Origin: Paenibacillus plantarum
Lineage (GTDB): Bacteria > Bacillota > Bacilli > Paenibacillales > NBRC-103111
Direction of reading: 5' to 3'
Length of the DNA stretch: 64,000 bases
Assembly: GCF_013141695.1 (NCBI RefSeq)
Contig: NZ_WHNY01000067.1
Location: 583,107-647,106 of the forward strand
The translations under genes and the position numbers were made by a program. Each line of letters starts with the position of its first letter. The first letter of the stretch is position 1. The notes beneath the pieces were generated by a model, which worked only from the letters and a program-made list of their open reading frames with translations, did no database searches and had not been told where the DNA came from. Positions 54,747 through 63,217 of the stretch are shown piece by piece.

Positions 54747-55760
54747 ATGAAGGCAACCATTTACGATGTGGCTCGGGAAGCCGGTGTATCGATTGCAGCG
54801 GTTTCGCAAGTCATGAACGGTAAAGGGAAAATAAGCGAAGAACGGCGCACTGAAATTCTAAAAGTGATGGAAAAGCTCAATTACCAGCCGAGTGTCATCG
54901 CATCCGCACTTACGGGGAAGAAGACATATACGTTAGGCCTGCTTGTCCCTGATATCTCCAATCCCTTCTTTGCTGAAATCGCTAGGGCTGTTGAGGACCA
55001 AGGTCATAATCTAGGATATAGTCTTGTCATCTGCAGTACGGATAATAAAGACGAACGCGTAGAACGGTATTTGAACTTACTCCAGCAAAAAAGTGTGGAT
55101 GGGATGATTATCGGGACCGGGATGGATAATAAGGACATGCTGACACCACTCATGGAGCGATCGATTCCTGTCGTCATGATCGCGCGGGAGATGCCGGATA
55201 TGGCTGTACATACCGTTGTTGTTGACGATTTCGTCGGTGGCACGTTATCTGCTAAGCATCTCTTGGAACTTGGTCATACTCGGATGGCGATTCTTGCTGA
55301 ACACACCAAAGTTACAAGTAGTCGTGAACGGGTAAAAGGTTTCATGACCACGCTTGCGGAAGCGGGGATCGGGCTCCCCGAAGCGAGGGTTCGGAATTGT
55401 AGGTATACCGTAGAAGACGGCAAACGCGAGGCGATTGAACTTCTAGAGAAACCTGCCGCCGAGCGGCCGACTGCGCTGTTCTGCTGTAATGATATGCTCG
55501 CGATTGGCGCCTTGCAGGCTGCTAAGCAATTAAAGCTTCGTGTTCCTGAAGATATTTCCGTGATCGGTTTCGATAATACGATCCTAGCTTCTGTGACGGA
55601 TCCACCGCTTACCACAATTGCACAGCCAATTGAACCGATGGGTAAGCAAGTTGTCGATCTGCTTATTCTCGAACTGAAGAAGAAGTCACAAGCCAAGCAA
55701 CGCATCGTTATGCGCCCAGAACTCATCATCAGGCAATCCACAGCAGCTCCGGCAAAGTGA
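54747..55760 (+). CDS. LacI-family regulator, probable iol repressor
   Basis: A 337-residue repressor with helix-turn-helix YDVAREAGVSIAAVSQVMNG and hinge ASALTGKKTYTLG, then a sugar-binding sensor domain. Its place at the end of the inositol operon makes it the best candidate to bind the TTAAGCGCTTAA sites in front of iolD; the type of site also fits LacI proteins better than the DeoR-type IolR of Bacillus subtilis. The LacI protein encoded at 45469 is the alternative. A strong terminator follows. Confidence 0.88.
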   Translation: MKATIYDVAREAGVSIAAVSQVMNGKGKISEERRTEILKVMEKLNYQPSVIASALTGKKTYTLGLLVPDISNPFFAEIARAVEDQGHNLGYSLVICSTDNKDERVERYLNLLQQKSVDGMIIGTGMDNKDMLTPLMERSIPVVMIAREMPDMAVHTVVVDDFVGGTLSAKHLLELGHTRMAILAEHTKVTSSRERVKGFMTTLAEAGIGLPEARVRNCRYTVEDGKREAIELLEKPAAERPTALFCCNDMLAIGALQAAKQLKLRVPEDISVIGFDNTILASVTDPPLTTIAQPIEPMGKQVVDLLILELKKKSQAKQRIVMRPELIIRQSTAAPAK

Positions 55761-55778
55761 TCGTATAAGGAAGCGAAG

Positions 55779-55809
55779 ACTGCTTTCCCTTAGGGGAAGG
55801 CAGTTTTTT
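55779..55809 (+). terminator. intrinsic terminator closing the iol region
   Basis: ACTGCTTTCCC, a TTA loop, GGGGAAGGCAGT and then a T run. Confidence 0.9.
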
Positions 55810-55829
55810 ACTTTTAGACTTGTAAAACG

Positions 55830-56095
55830 TCGTTCGCTCCATCCGAATAGATGATTACTTCTTGATCAATCGGTCTCCACGCGAATAGATGGATTTCCTG
55901 TAGTTAATTTAGGGGAATTTCTGTTCAATCACCAATTAGATGGATTACCTACAGTTAATCGGAGGGAATTCCGCTGAAATGCGTAAAGCGGGTGGATTTA
56001 CCTACATTTTTTACAGTTATATTGGGAAATCGGGAAAATTCCACAGAAATAACTGTACTTTTTCCATTTAATTTCCATTCGCAGGATCAGCCAGT
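55830..56095. repeat. second array of the dispersed intergenic repeat
   Basis: At least four degenerate units lie here, with words such as AATAGATGGATTTCCTGTAG, TAGATGGATTACCTACAG and AATAACTGTACTTTTTCC. They resemble the 3590-3780 array in core and spacing. CGTCGTTCGCT at the left edge matches CGTCGCTCGCT at the right edge of the first array. Confidence 0.65.
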
Positions 56096-56278
56096 CGCAT
56101 AAGCATCACAAGAAACTCTCCCAAGCACAAATATCTATAGATATTCTTTATTTATGTGGAAAAATTCACTAGAAATGACCCAATGATTTTATAGTTTCTT
56201 CTATAATATTTTAAGGGTTTTACGCGTGAAAACTTATATGATAGGGATATAAACATTGAAGTAAGGAGTGAAGCAAAC

Positions 56279-57244
56279 ATGAATGGGAATATTATTAAAA
56301 CTCCTGACATCCAGCCTGCCATTAGCGAAATAGGAGCCTTGCGCTTGAAACGACGAAGAAAGTTGAAGCAGAACATTCCATTGTTCATCATGTTGTTACC
56401 TGTTGTTGCGTACTATATTCTTTTCAAATACTGGCCTATGGGCGGACTTGTTATCGCTTTCAAAAATTACAACTTTGCCGATGGGATTTTACATAGCCCC
56501 TGGGTAGGGCTGAAAAATTTCCATCTATTATTTTCTAGTTCGAATACACTTCAAATTATTTGGAACACATTCTGGTTAAGCTTATTAAGTTTAGTATTCG
56601 GTTTCCCGATGCCGATCTTTCTAGCTATTTTATTAAATGAAGTTAGACGGTCATGGTTTAAAAAATGGGTGCAAACGATTATTTATTTGCCGCATTTCTT
56701 TTCTTGGGTTATTGTTTCCGGGATTGTGCTTTCCCTATTCGCTACCGATTACGGTTCGATTAATAAGGTTCTTGTCCTGTTTAATATTGAACCGATTACC
56801 TTCTTGTATGAGTCCAAATCTTGGCTAGCCATTTTTATCGGATCGGGTATCTGGAAGGAAATGGGGTTTAGCACCATTATTTATCTAGCCGCACTAACGA
56901 CTATTGATCCTTCGCTCTATGAATCAGCCGCAATGGATGGTGCTGCGAAATGGCGTCAAATGTGGCACGTAACGATTCCAGGAATCAGGCACACGATAAT
57001 TTTGCTACTTATCCTAGCGATGGGGAAAATTATGGAGGTTGGCTTCGATCAAGTCTATAATTTACAGAACGCCGGCGTGTCTGAAGTGTCTGAAGTTATC
57101 TCTACCTATATTTATAAAATTGGTTTAGGCAGTGCGCAGTTTAGTTTAACAACAGCCATGGGATTCTTCGAATCCGTCATTAGTTGCAGTCTGGTGTTGA
57201 TCGCTAATCAGATCGCTAAGAAATATGACCAAGCATTGTTCTAG
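56279..57244 (+). CDS. ABC transporter permease, LplB-like
   Basis: A 321-residue permease with a basic N-terminal tail, six membrane segments and the EAA-type loop PSLYESAAMDGAAKWRQM. YWPMGGLVIAFKNYNF is typical of the LplB family that serves complex saccharides. AAGGAGTGA precedes the ATG. It opens an importer and catabolic gene cluster that runs to the window edge. Confidence 0.9.
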   Translation: MNGNIIKTPDIQPAISEIGALRLKRRRKLKQNIPLFIMLLPVVAYYILFKYWPMGGLVIAFKNYNFADGILHSPWVGLKNFHLLFSSSNTLQIIWNTFWLSLLSLVFGFPMPIFLAILLNEVRRSWFKKWVQTIIYLPHFFSWVIVSGIVLSLFATDYGSINKVLVLFNIEPITFLYESKSWLAIFIGSGIWKEMGFSTIIYLAALTTIDPSLYESAAMDGAAKWRQMWHVTIPGIRHTIILLLILAMGKIMEVGFDQVYNLQNAGVSEVSEVISTYIYKIGLGSAQFSLTTAMGFFESVISCSLVLIANQIAKKYDQALF

Positions 57245-57288
57245 ACCTTGGAAACATCCTGTAGGACAGCAATGAGAGGAGGGGTTGT

Positions 57289-58161
57289 ATGAAAGCCACT
57301 AGGGGAGAAAATATATTTTACACGATCAATTATATCGTACTTGGATTAATAGCTTTGACTTGTATCCTGCCATTTATTCATATCGTGGCTCTTTCACTAA
57401 GTGAACGAACAGCCGTGGATTCAGGTCATGTCGCCTTCTGGCCAATAGGTATGCAGTTCACTGCATATAAAATCTTTTTCGTTGCCAGCCCAGCGCTTAG
57501 TGCTTTTAAGAATAGCATTATCATAACGCTTGTTGGTGTGGTACTTAGTTTATTAGGTACGATATTAGCTGCATATCCATTGTCAAGATCCTACCTCATG
57601 GGTCGCCGTTATCTTGTTCTTGGGATGGTATTTACAATGCTATTCTCGGGAGGGTTAATTCCTACGTATCTCGTGATTAAGAGTATGCATCTCATCGACT
57701 CCTATTGGGCATTATGGTTGTCTGGCTTCATTAGTACGTACAATATGTTGTTGATGAAAAGTTATTTCGAGAATATTCCGTATGAAGTGCAGGAAGCCGC
57801 CCGAATTGATGGGTGCAGCGATACTTCCCTTCTCGTACGTATAATATTGCCGCTATCCCTTCCGATGCTGGCTACGCTTGCTTTGTTCTATGGGATTGGT
57901 TTCTGGAATTCATTCATGAACGTACTTATGTACATCAATAAGAGCGAAATGATGAATTTAACCGTTGTCGTGCAAGCGATGCTGCAAAAAAACGATCTGT
58001 TGAACTCGCCGTCGCTTAATGTGGAAGAGCAAGCAGCAGTCGCTACGGAAATGGTTAAAGCTGTAGGCGTAGTTGTTATGGTTGTGCCGATGTTAGTCGT
58101 TTATCCTTTTTTGCAGAAGTATTTTGTCAAGGGTGTCATGCTTGGATCCGTCAAGGGTTAA
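57289..58161 (+). CDS. ABC transporter permease, LplC/YtcP-like
   Basis: The partner permease, 290 residues, six membrane segments, EAA loop YEVQEAARIDGCSDTSLL and the family end KGVMLGSVKG. GAGAGGAGG precedes the ATG. The gene follows the first permease by 44 bp. Confidence 0.9.
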   Translation: MKATRGENIFYTINYIVLGLIALTCILPFIHIVALSLSERTAVDSGHVAFWPIGMQFTAYKIFFVASPALSAFKNSIIITLVGVVLSLLGTILAAYPLSRSYLMGRRYLVLGMVFTMLFSGGLIPTYLVIKSMHLIDSYWALWLSGFISTYNMLLMKSYFENIPYEVQEAARIDGCSDTSLLVRIILPLSLPMLATLALFYGIGFWNSFMNVLMYINKSEMMNLTVVVQAMLQKNDLLNSPSLNVEEQAAVATEMVKAVGVVVMVVPMLVVYPFLQKYFVKGVMLGSVKG

Positions 58162-58221
58162 TCAAATCGGTGTTCCCGTTTCACAAAACTTCACTATAAA
58201 ATTTTGCAGGGGGAAATGAAC

Positions 58222-59910
58222 ATGACAAATAAGAAACTATGGCTCGGGATGACAGTAAGTGCTGTTGCTCTAGGGGCAACGCTGGTAGGTTGCAGCAGTG
58301 ACAAAAATGAAGGTGCGACAGCAACGACATCTACAACAGCGGCACAGAGTACGACAGCAGCTGCGCCAGCCAAACGTGGAGATGTAACTTCAACCATGTA
58401 TGATCGTGGCGGAGTACCTGCAGCCGAAGGAAATTATGAAGAGAATCGTTGGACCAAGTACATCAACCAAAACGGCCCTGCTAATGTGAAGTTTGTACCT
58501 GTCTTGCGAAGCGACTCCGTGAAGAAATTGAATGTCCTTTTCGCATCCGGCTCAGCACCAGATATCATCAATGAATATAACACACCGTTCCGTGGTTCCC
58601 TATATGATCAAAAACAGTTGATGCCAATTGATAATATTTTGAAATTTATGCCTGAATATACAAAGTTGTTAGAGAAATACCCGCAGCTGAAAAAAGCAGG
58701 AACGAAGCCAGACGGTAAAATTTATGAAATTGGTAAAGTGAAAGAAGCAGTACCTGCCCACATTCTACTTATTCGCTCTGATTGGTTGAAAAAGTTGAAT
58801 TTGAGCATGCCAACAACAACAGAGGAGATGCTTGCAGTTGCGAAAGCGTTTGCTGAGCAAGATCCTGATGGCAATGGCAAGAAAGATACGTACGGTATGA
58901 ATATGAGCACGTACTCCGAACAAGCGATCAATGAAATGTTCGGTGAAAACTCATCCTCAACGCTGCTTGCTTGGGATATCAAAGATGGCAAAGTTGTTCG
59001 TGCATGGGATAAAGAGCTAGCTTCCCTAGCCTACAAGCAGAAATTATATGAAGGTGGAATCATCGATAAAGACTACATCAATGATAAAGACGGTGCGAAA
59101 GCGAAGCAGGACTTCCTGAATGGGAAGATCGGTATCTACGTGAAGTTTACTGGCGGTTGGAATGAATTTGTACTGAGCGATATGGCTACGTTGAAGAAAA
59201 ATGTGCCAACTGCAGAAATCGCACCATTAGGGTATCCGAAATCACCACTCGGAACATTCACAGGTGGAATTGATAACCCAGTTCAAATGACTACTGTAGT
59301 CAATGCGAAAGCCAAAGATCCAGAAGCAGTTGGCCGCTATCTTGACTTCATGATGAAACCAGAAACAGCGGGTAAAATCTTCAATGGTGATGAAGGCGTT
59401 CACTGGAAGAAAGGGCCAAATGGTTGTCCGCAACCAATTGATGTAGCGAAGAACAAAAATGAAGTTGTTTGGGCAGGAGATTATGATATGTTCTACTCCC
59501 TCGGCCAAGATAAATGTAGCTTCGTCTTGAGCGGTGTAAATCCTGAAATTCCTGAACAAAAGGTTGCTTACGATATGTATAAAGAAGTTCAGAAATTGTA
59601 CTATGATCCTGCGAGACAATATCCAGCGATTGCAAATGGTGATCACATGCCTGTATACCCTGCTGATCTTCAAGTGATTAATACGACGATCTTGAAAGAG
59701 AAAGGTGATCTCTTCGTTAAAGCAATTCTGAGCGGTGCGAAATACACACCAGAACAAGCGATTAAGGATTCACAAGCAGCTTGGACGAAAGCTGGCGGTC
59801 AGCAACTCGAAGATTACATGAACAAATGGTACCAAGAAAATAAATCCACAGCATTCCTTGCTAAAGATCTTATGGACATTGCTAGGCAACAAATGGAACA
59901 AGTGAAGTAA
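58222..59910 (+). CDS. extracellular binding lipoprotein, LplA-like
   Basis: A binding protein of about 560 residues, the longer type that pairs with LplB/LplC permeases. The lipobox is TLVGC-SS, followed by a Thr/Ala linker. An EF-hand-like loop, DPDGNGKKDTYG, suggests a bound calcium ion, as often seen in this family. The ATG at 58222 lies eight bases from GGGGG; the ATG at 58216 is too close to it. A long hairpin follows the stop. Confidence 0.88.
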   Translation: MTNKKLWLGMTVSAVALGATLVGCSSDKNEGATATTSTTAAQSTTAAAPAKRGDVTSTMYDRGGVPAAEGNYEENRWTKYINQNGPANVKFVPVLRSDSVKKLNVLFASGSAPDIINEYNTPFRGSLYDQKQLMPIDNILKFMPEYTKLLEKYPQLKKAGTKPDGKIYEIGKVKEAVPAHILLIRSDWLKKLNLSMPTTTEEMLAVAKAFAEQDPDGNGKKDTYGMNMSTYSEQAINEMFGENSSSTLLAWDIKDGKVVRAWDKELASLAYKQKLYEGGIIDKDYINDKDGAKAKQDFLNGKIGIYVKFTGGWNEFVLSDMATLKKNVPTAEIAPLGYPKSPLGTFTGGIDNPVQMTTVVNAKAKDPEAVGRYLDFMMKPETAGKIFNGDEGVHWKKGPNGCPQPIDVAKNKNEVVWAGDYDMFYSLGQDKCSFVLSGVNPEIPEQKVAYDMYKEVQKLYYDPARQYPAIANGDHMPVYPADLQVINTTILKEKGDLFVKAILSGAKYTPEQAIKDSQAAWTKAGGQQLEDYMNKWYQENKSTAFLAKDLMDIARQQMEQVK

Positions 59911-59929
59911 TTGAATTGTTGACGGAAGA

Positions 59930-59983
59930 GCTGGATTTCGATGAGGAGTGCCTGCACATGTAGGTCTCTCATCGATGTCCAGC
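59930..59983 (+). terminator. intra-operon hairpin after the binding-protein gene
   Basis: GCTGGATTTCGATGAG pairs with CTCATCGATGTCCAGC with one mismatch and one wobble, followed by ATCTTCTTT. It may limit read-through or protect the upstream message. Confidence 0.55.
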
Positions 59984-60034
59984 ATCTTCTTTAAATAGGC
60001 AGATATCAGCAATACATCATGGGAGGAACTAACA

Positions 60035-61114
60035 GTGAACAAGGTGAACGTAGCCATCATCGGTTGTGGCGGCATTGCAACGGGGAAACACTTACCCAGC
60101 TTGAGCAAAATTGAGCAAGTCGAAATTATCGGATTTTTTGATATTTTCCCGGCAAGTGCACATAAGGCAGCTGAGAAATTTGGCGCACCTAGAGCCAGAG
60201 TCTATGATGATTACCGCGAATTACTCGCAGACCCAACGATTGATGTGGTTCACATCTGTACACCGAATGATACACATGCGGAAATCTCCATTGCTGCATT
60301 GGAAGCAGGCAAGCATGTGATGTGTGAGAAACCGATGGCCAAAACAGCCGCAGATGGTCGCCGCATGGTGGAAGCTGCGAAACGTACGGGTAAAAAATTA
60401 ACGATTGGGTATAACAATCGCTTCCGTGCTGACAGCCAACATTTGAAACGAGTTATTGAAGATGGCGATTTAGGTGAGATTTATTTTGCAAAAGCACATG
60501 CTGTTCGCAGACGTGGTGTTCCCACTTGGGGTGTTTTCCTGGATGAAGAGAAACAAGGCGGCGGGCCGCTAATTGATATTGGAACGCATGCGCTTGATCT
60601 AACGCTTTGGTTAATGAATAACTATGAACCTAAGGTGGTGCTGGGCACCGCTTATCATAAACTTTCACGTAAGGAAAATGCGGCAAATTCTTGGGGGCCT
60701 TGGGATCCAGAGAAGTTTAAAGTTGAGGATTCAGCTTTCGCAATGATCGTGATGAAGAATGGTGCGACCATCATGGTGGAAGCGAGCTGGGCGCTCAATA
60801 CACTCGATACGAAGGAAGCGAAATGTACGCTTTGCGGTACCGAAGGCGGTGCCGATATGCAGGATGGCTTACGTATTAATGGCGAAAACCATAGCCGCCT
60901 CTATGTGAACCAAATGCAATTCGAAGCGAAAGGCGCAGATTTCTATGAAGGTAAGAAAGAAACGATGCAGGATAAAGAAATCCGTTTATGGATTAATGCC
61001 ATTATCAATGATACAGAGCTGGTCGTGACCCCAGAACAATCCTGTGTCGTTTCTGAGATTCTTGAAGCGATTTATGAATCGAATCGCACGGGTAAAGCTG
61101 TCTATTTTGACTAA
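60035..61114 (+). CDS. Gfo/Idh/MocA-family oxidoreductase (1)
   Basis: An NAD(P)-dependent sugar or cyclitol dehydrogenase. The Rossmann motif is IIGCGGIATGKHLPSL, the conserved CEKPMAKT is intact, and GGPLIDIGTHALDL carries the catalytic Asp and His. Length 359. The GTG at 60035 has GGGAGG eight bases upstream. The substrate is unknown; in this cluster it probably oxidises the imported compound. Confidence 0.9.
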   Translation: MNKVNVAIIGCGGIATGKHLPSLSKIEQVEIIGFFDIFPASAHKAAEKFGAPRARVYDDYRELLADPTIDVVHICTPNDTHAEISIAALEAGKHVMCEKPMAKTAADGRRMVEAAKRTGKKLTIGYNNRFRADSQHLKRVIEDGDLGEIYFAKAHAVRRRGVPTWGVFLDEEKQGGGPLIDIGTHALDLTLWLMNNYEPKVVLGTAYHKLSRKENAANSWGPWDPEKFKVEDSAFAMIVMKNGATIMVEASWALNTLDTKEAKCTLCGTEGGADMQDGLRINGENHSRLYVNQMQFEAKGADFYEGKKETMQDKEIRLWINAIINDTELVVTPEQSCVVSEILEAIYESNRTGKAVYFD

Positions 61115-61141
61115 AACATGTAGAAAAGAGGCAGTCGAACT

Positions 61142-62161
61142 ATGATTAAAGTAGCGATGTTGAGCTTCTGGCACGTCCATGCCAAAGATTATGCACGTCT
61201 AGCTGCCGAACATACGGATACCGAAATTGTTGCTGTTTGGGATGAAATGGAGGAGCGAGGTCGGGAGAAGGCCGAAGAACTCGGTGTTCCCTTTTACAGA
61301 AACTTGGAACAGTTGTTGAGAAATCCTGAGATCGATGCTGTCATTGTGGGTACACCAACGAATCGACATCATGAGGTCATTATTGCAGCTGCCAGAGCAG
61401 GTAAGCACATATTCACGGAAAAAGTGGTAGCTACGACCACCAAAGAATGCAAAGAAATACTTGCCGTGGTAGAGGAAACAGGGGTCAAATTAACTGTGTC
61501 CTTACCTCGTCTTTACATGGGCTTCGCACAAGCGGCGTTAACGTGTATCCGTGAAGGTCTCCTAGGCACGATTACCACTGTACGTATTCGACTTGCACAT
61601 AACGGTGCGCTGCGAACAGACAAACATCCAAACGGAGCACTTCCATCTCATTTCTTCAACTTGGAGCAATGCGGTGGGGGAGCGTTGATGGATCTTGGGT
61701 GTCATCCGATGTACTTAGCTCGTTTGTTTCTGGGATTACCAGAAAGCGTTAGTGCAAGCTTCGGTTACATCACTGATCGCGAAGTTGAAGATAGTGCCGT
61801 AGTCACATTACGTTATCCAAACGGTGCTCTGGGCATTGTGGAAGCTGGATTTGTTAACAGCTATTCGCAATTTGATATGGAGATTCAAGGAACAGAAGGT
61901 AACCTTATGTATGCCCGAACGGACGATAAATTACGCATCCGCAGCTCCAAAATGTCAGGGGAAGCAGCGACAGAGTGGCAAGAAGTGACCGATTTACCAA
62001 AGCTGCCTTCTGCCTTCGAACAATGGGTATCCCATATTCAGCAGGGAACGACGGCGACAGAGAACATTGAGCTTGCTTTCGATTTAACTTGTTTAATGGA
62101 AGCATCGACGTTGTCTGCCCGTTATGGCGCTGTGATGAAGTTGAGTGACCTTTCAGAATAA
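61142..62161 (+). CDS. Gfo/Idh/MocA-family oxidoreductase (2), divergent motifs
   Basis: A second 339-residue member of the family, but the usual Gly-rich nucleotide loop is replaced by LSFWHVHAKDYARL and the EKP motif reads FTEKVVATT. GGALMDLGCHPMYLARL retains the Asp and His. Such subfamilies may hold the cofactor tightly or act differently. AGAGGCAG precedes the ATG; the gene follows the first dehydrogenase by 27 bp. Confidence 0.85.
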   Translation: MIKVAMLSFWHVHAKDYARLAAEHTDTEIVAVWDEMEERGREKAEELGVPFYRNLEQLLRNPEIDAVIVGTPTNRHHEVIIAAARAGKHIFTEKVVATTTKECKEILAVVEETGVKLTVSLPRLYMGFAQAALTCIREGLLGTITTVRIRLAHNGALRTDKHPNGALPSHFFNLEQCGGGALMDLGCHPMYLARLFLGLPESVSASFGYITDREVEDSAVVTLRYPNGALGIVEAGFVNSYSQFDMEIQGTEGNLMYARTDDKLRIRSSKMSGEAATEWQEVTDLPKLPSAFEQWVSHIQQGTTATENIELAFDLTCLMEASTLSARYGAVMKLSDLSE

Positions 62162-62180
62162 AACCGTTTCCCTAAGGAAA

Positions 62181-62221
62181 GGCCAGAGCATCCCCTTCAG
62201 AGCAGTAAGGGAATTCTGACC
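62181..62221 (+). terminator. intra-operon hairpin
   Basis: GGCCAGAGCATCCCCTT pairs imperfectly with AAGGGAATTCTGACC and is followed by TTTCTTTC. It separates the dehydrogenases from the isomerase gene. Confidence 0.5.
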
Positions 62222-62259
62222 TTTCTTTCATAATAGAAAAACTTTTAGGAGGAAGAGAC

Positions 62260-63207
62260 ATGATCGATAAAGGGGAATATTCCTTTTCAACCTGTTGGAA
62301 CATCAAGAAGCACACGGTAGGACGTGGCATGATTGAGGAAATTAAAGAGCTTGGCTTTCGCAATGTCGAGCTTAACTATAACGTTACGGAAGAAATGATG
62401 ACAACGATTGAACCGATGATTGAGAAGGGTGAGATTGGTGTATCTAGTGTGCACAATGTGTTCCCATTTATCAATGACAAGGATTATGATACAGATTCCG
62501 TCATGCTGGGATTCGATGATGAAGCGAAGCGTAAGCGTTCTGTGGAGTTACTAATCCGTTCTATGGAATATGCCAACCGATACGGGGCCAAAGCTGTGGT
62601 CGTGCATCCAGGTGAAGTGCCTTTTGACTATAACATTGATGTGGATTTGAAAAAGCTGTATCGAGACCACGGTAAGGATTCACCGGAGTATCAGAAACTA
62701 TGGAGCGTCATGATCGAAAGAAGAGATCGGTTGAGTCCTCTGTATACGCAAAGAATTCAAGAAAGTTTGGAGATTGTAAGCGAGCATGCGGCTCGAAAAG
62801 GCTGGAATGTCGCGATCGGCATTGAAACTCGCTCCAGATCGTATCAGATGCCTTCTTTGATGGAAGCGAAGACGATCTGCGATAACCTGGCAGGCAGTCC
62901 TGTGTATTTATGGTACGATATCGGTCATGCGATGATGATGGACCGAATGGGCTTATACGATAATCTCAAAGAGTTGCAAGAAGTGAAAAAATACATTTAT
63001 GGTGTACACATCCATGAAACGCTGGAACTTGCCGATCATTGGTGTCCTTATGTTCACAGCAAAGATCTGAACTATTTCGACCATTTCCTAGAAGCTATCG
63101 ATTATGCCAAAGTGAAAGTATATGAATTAAAAGCGCTATGCGAGCCGAATGAAATTCATGAAAGTCACAACCTCATCACAAGTAAAATCGCAGCTAGGAA
63201 AGGGTAA
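62260..63207 (+). CDS. sugar-phosphate isomerase/epimerase-like TIM-barrel protein
   Basis: A 315-residue xylose-isomerase-like TIM barrel (AP-endonuclease-2 fold). Metal-binding regions are AVVVHPGEVP, GIETRSRSYQM, WYDIGHAMMM and VHIHETL. Family members isomerise or epimerise keto-sugars made by neighbouring Gfo/Idh dehydrogenases. AGGAGGA precedes the ATG. Confidence 0.87.
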   Translation: MIDKGEYSFSTCWNIKKHTVGRGMIEEIKELGFRNVELNYNVTEEMMTTIEPMIEKGEIGVSSVHNVFPFINDKDYDTDSVMLGFDDEAKRKRSVELLIRSMEYANRYGAKAVVVHPGEVPFDYNIDVDLKKLYRDHGKDSPEYQKLWSVMIERRDRLSPLYTQRIQESLEIVSEHAARKGWNVAIGIETRSRSYQMPSLMEAKTICDNLAGSPVYLWYDIGHAMMMDRMGLYDNLKELQEVKKYIYGVHIHETLELADHWCPYVHSKDLNYFDHFLEAIDYAKVKVYELKALCEPNEIHESHNLITSKIAARKG

Positions 63208-63217
63208 GGTGACCTGC

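Noticed and set aside
56216..56235. TTTTACGCGTGAAAA as an operator of the LplB cluster
   Set aside because: It is an imperfect single palindrome with no second copy, and no promoter could be placed relative to it.
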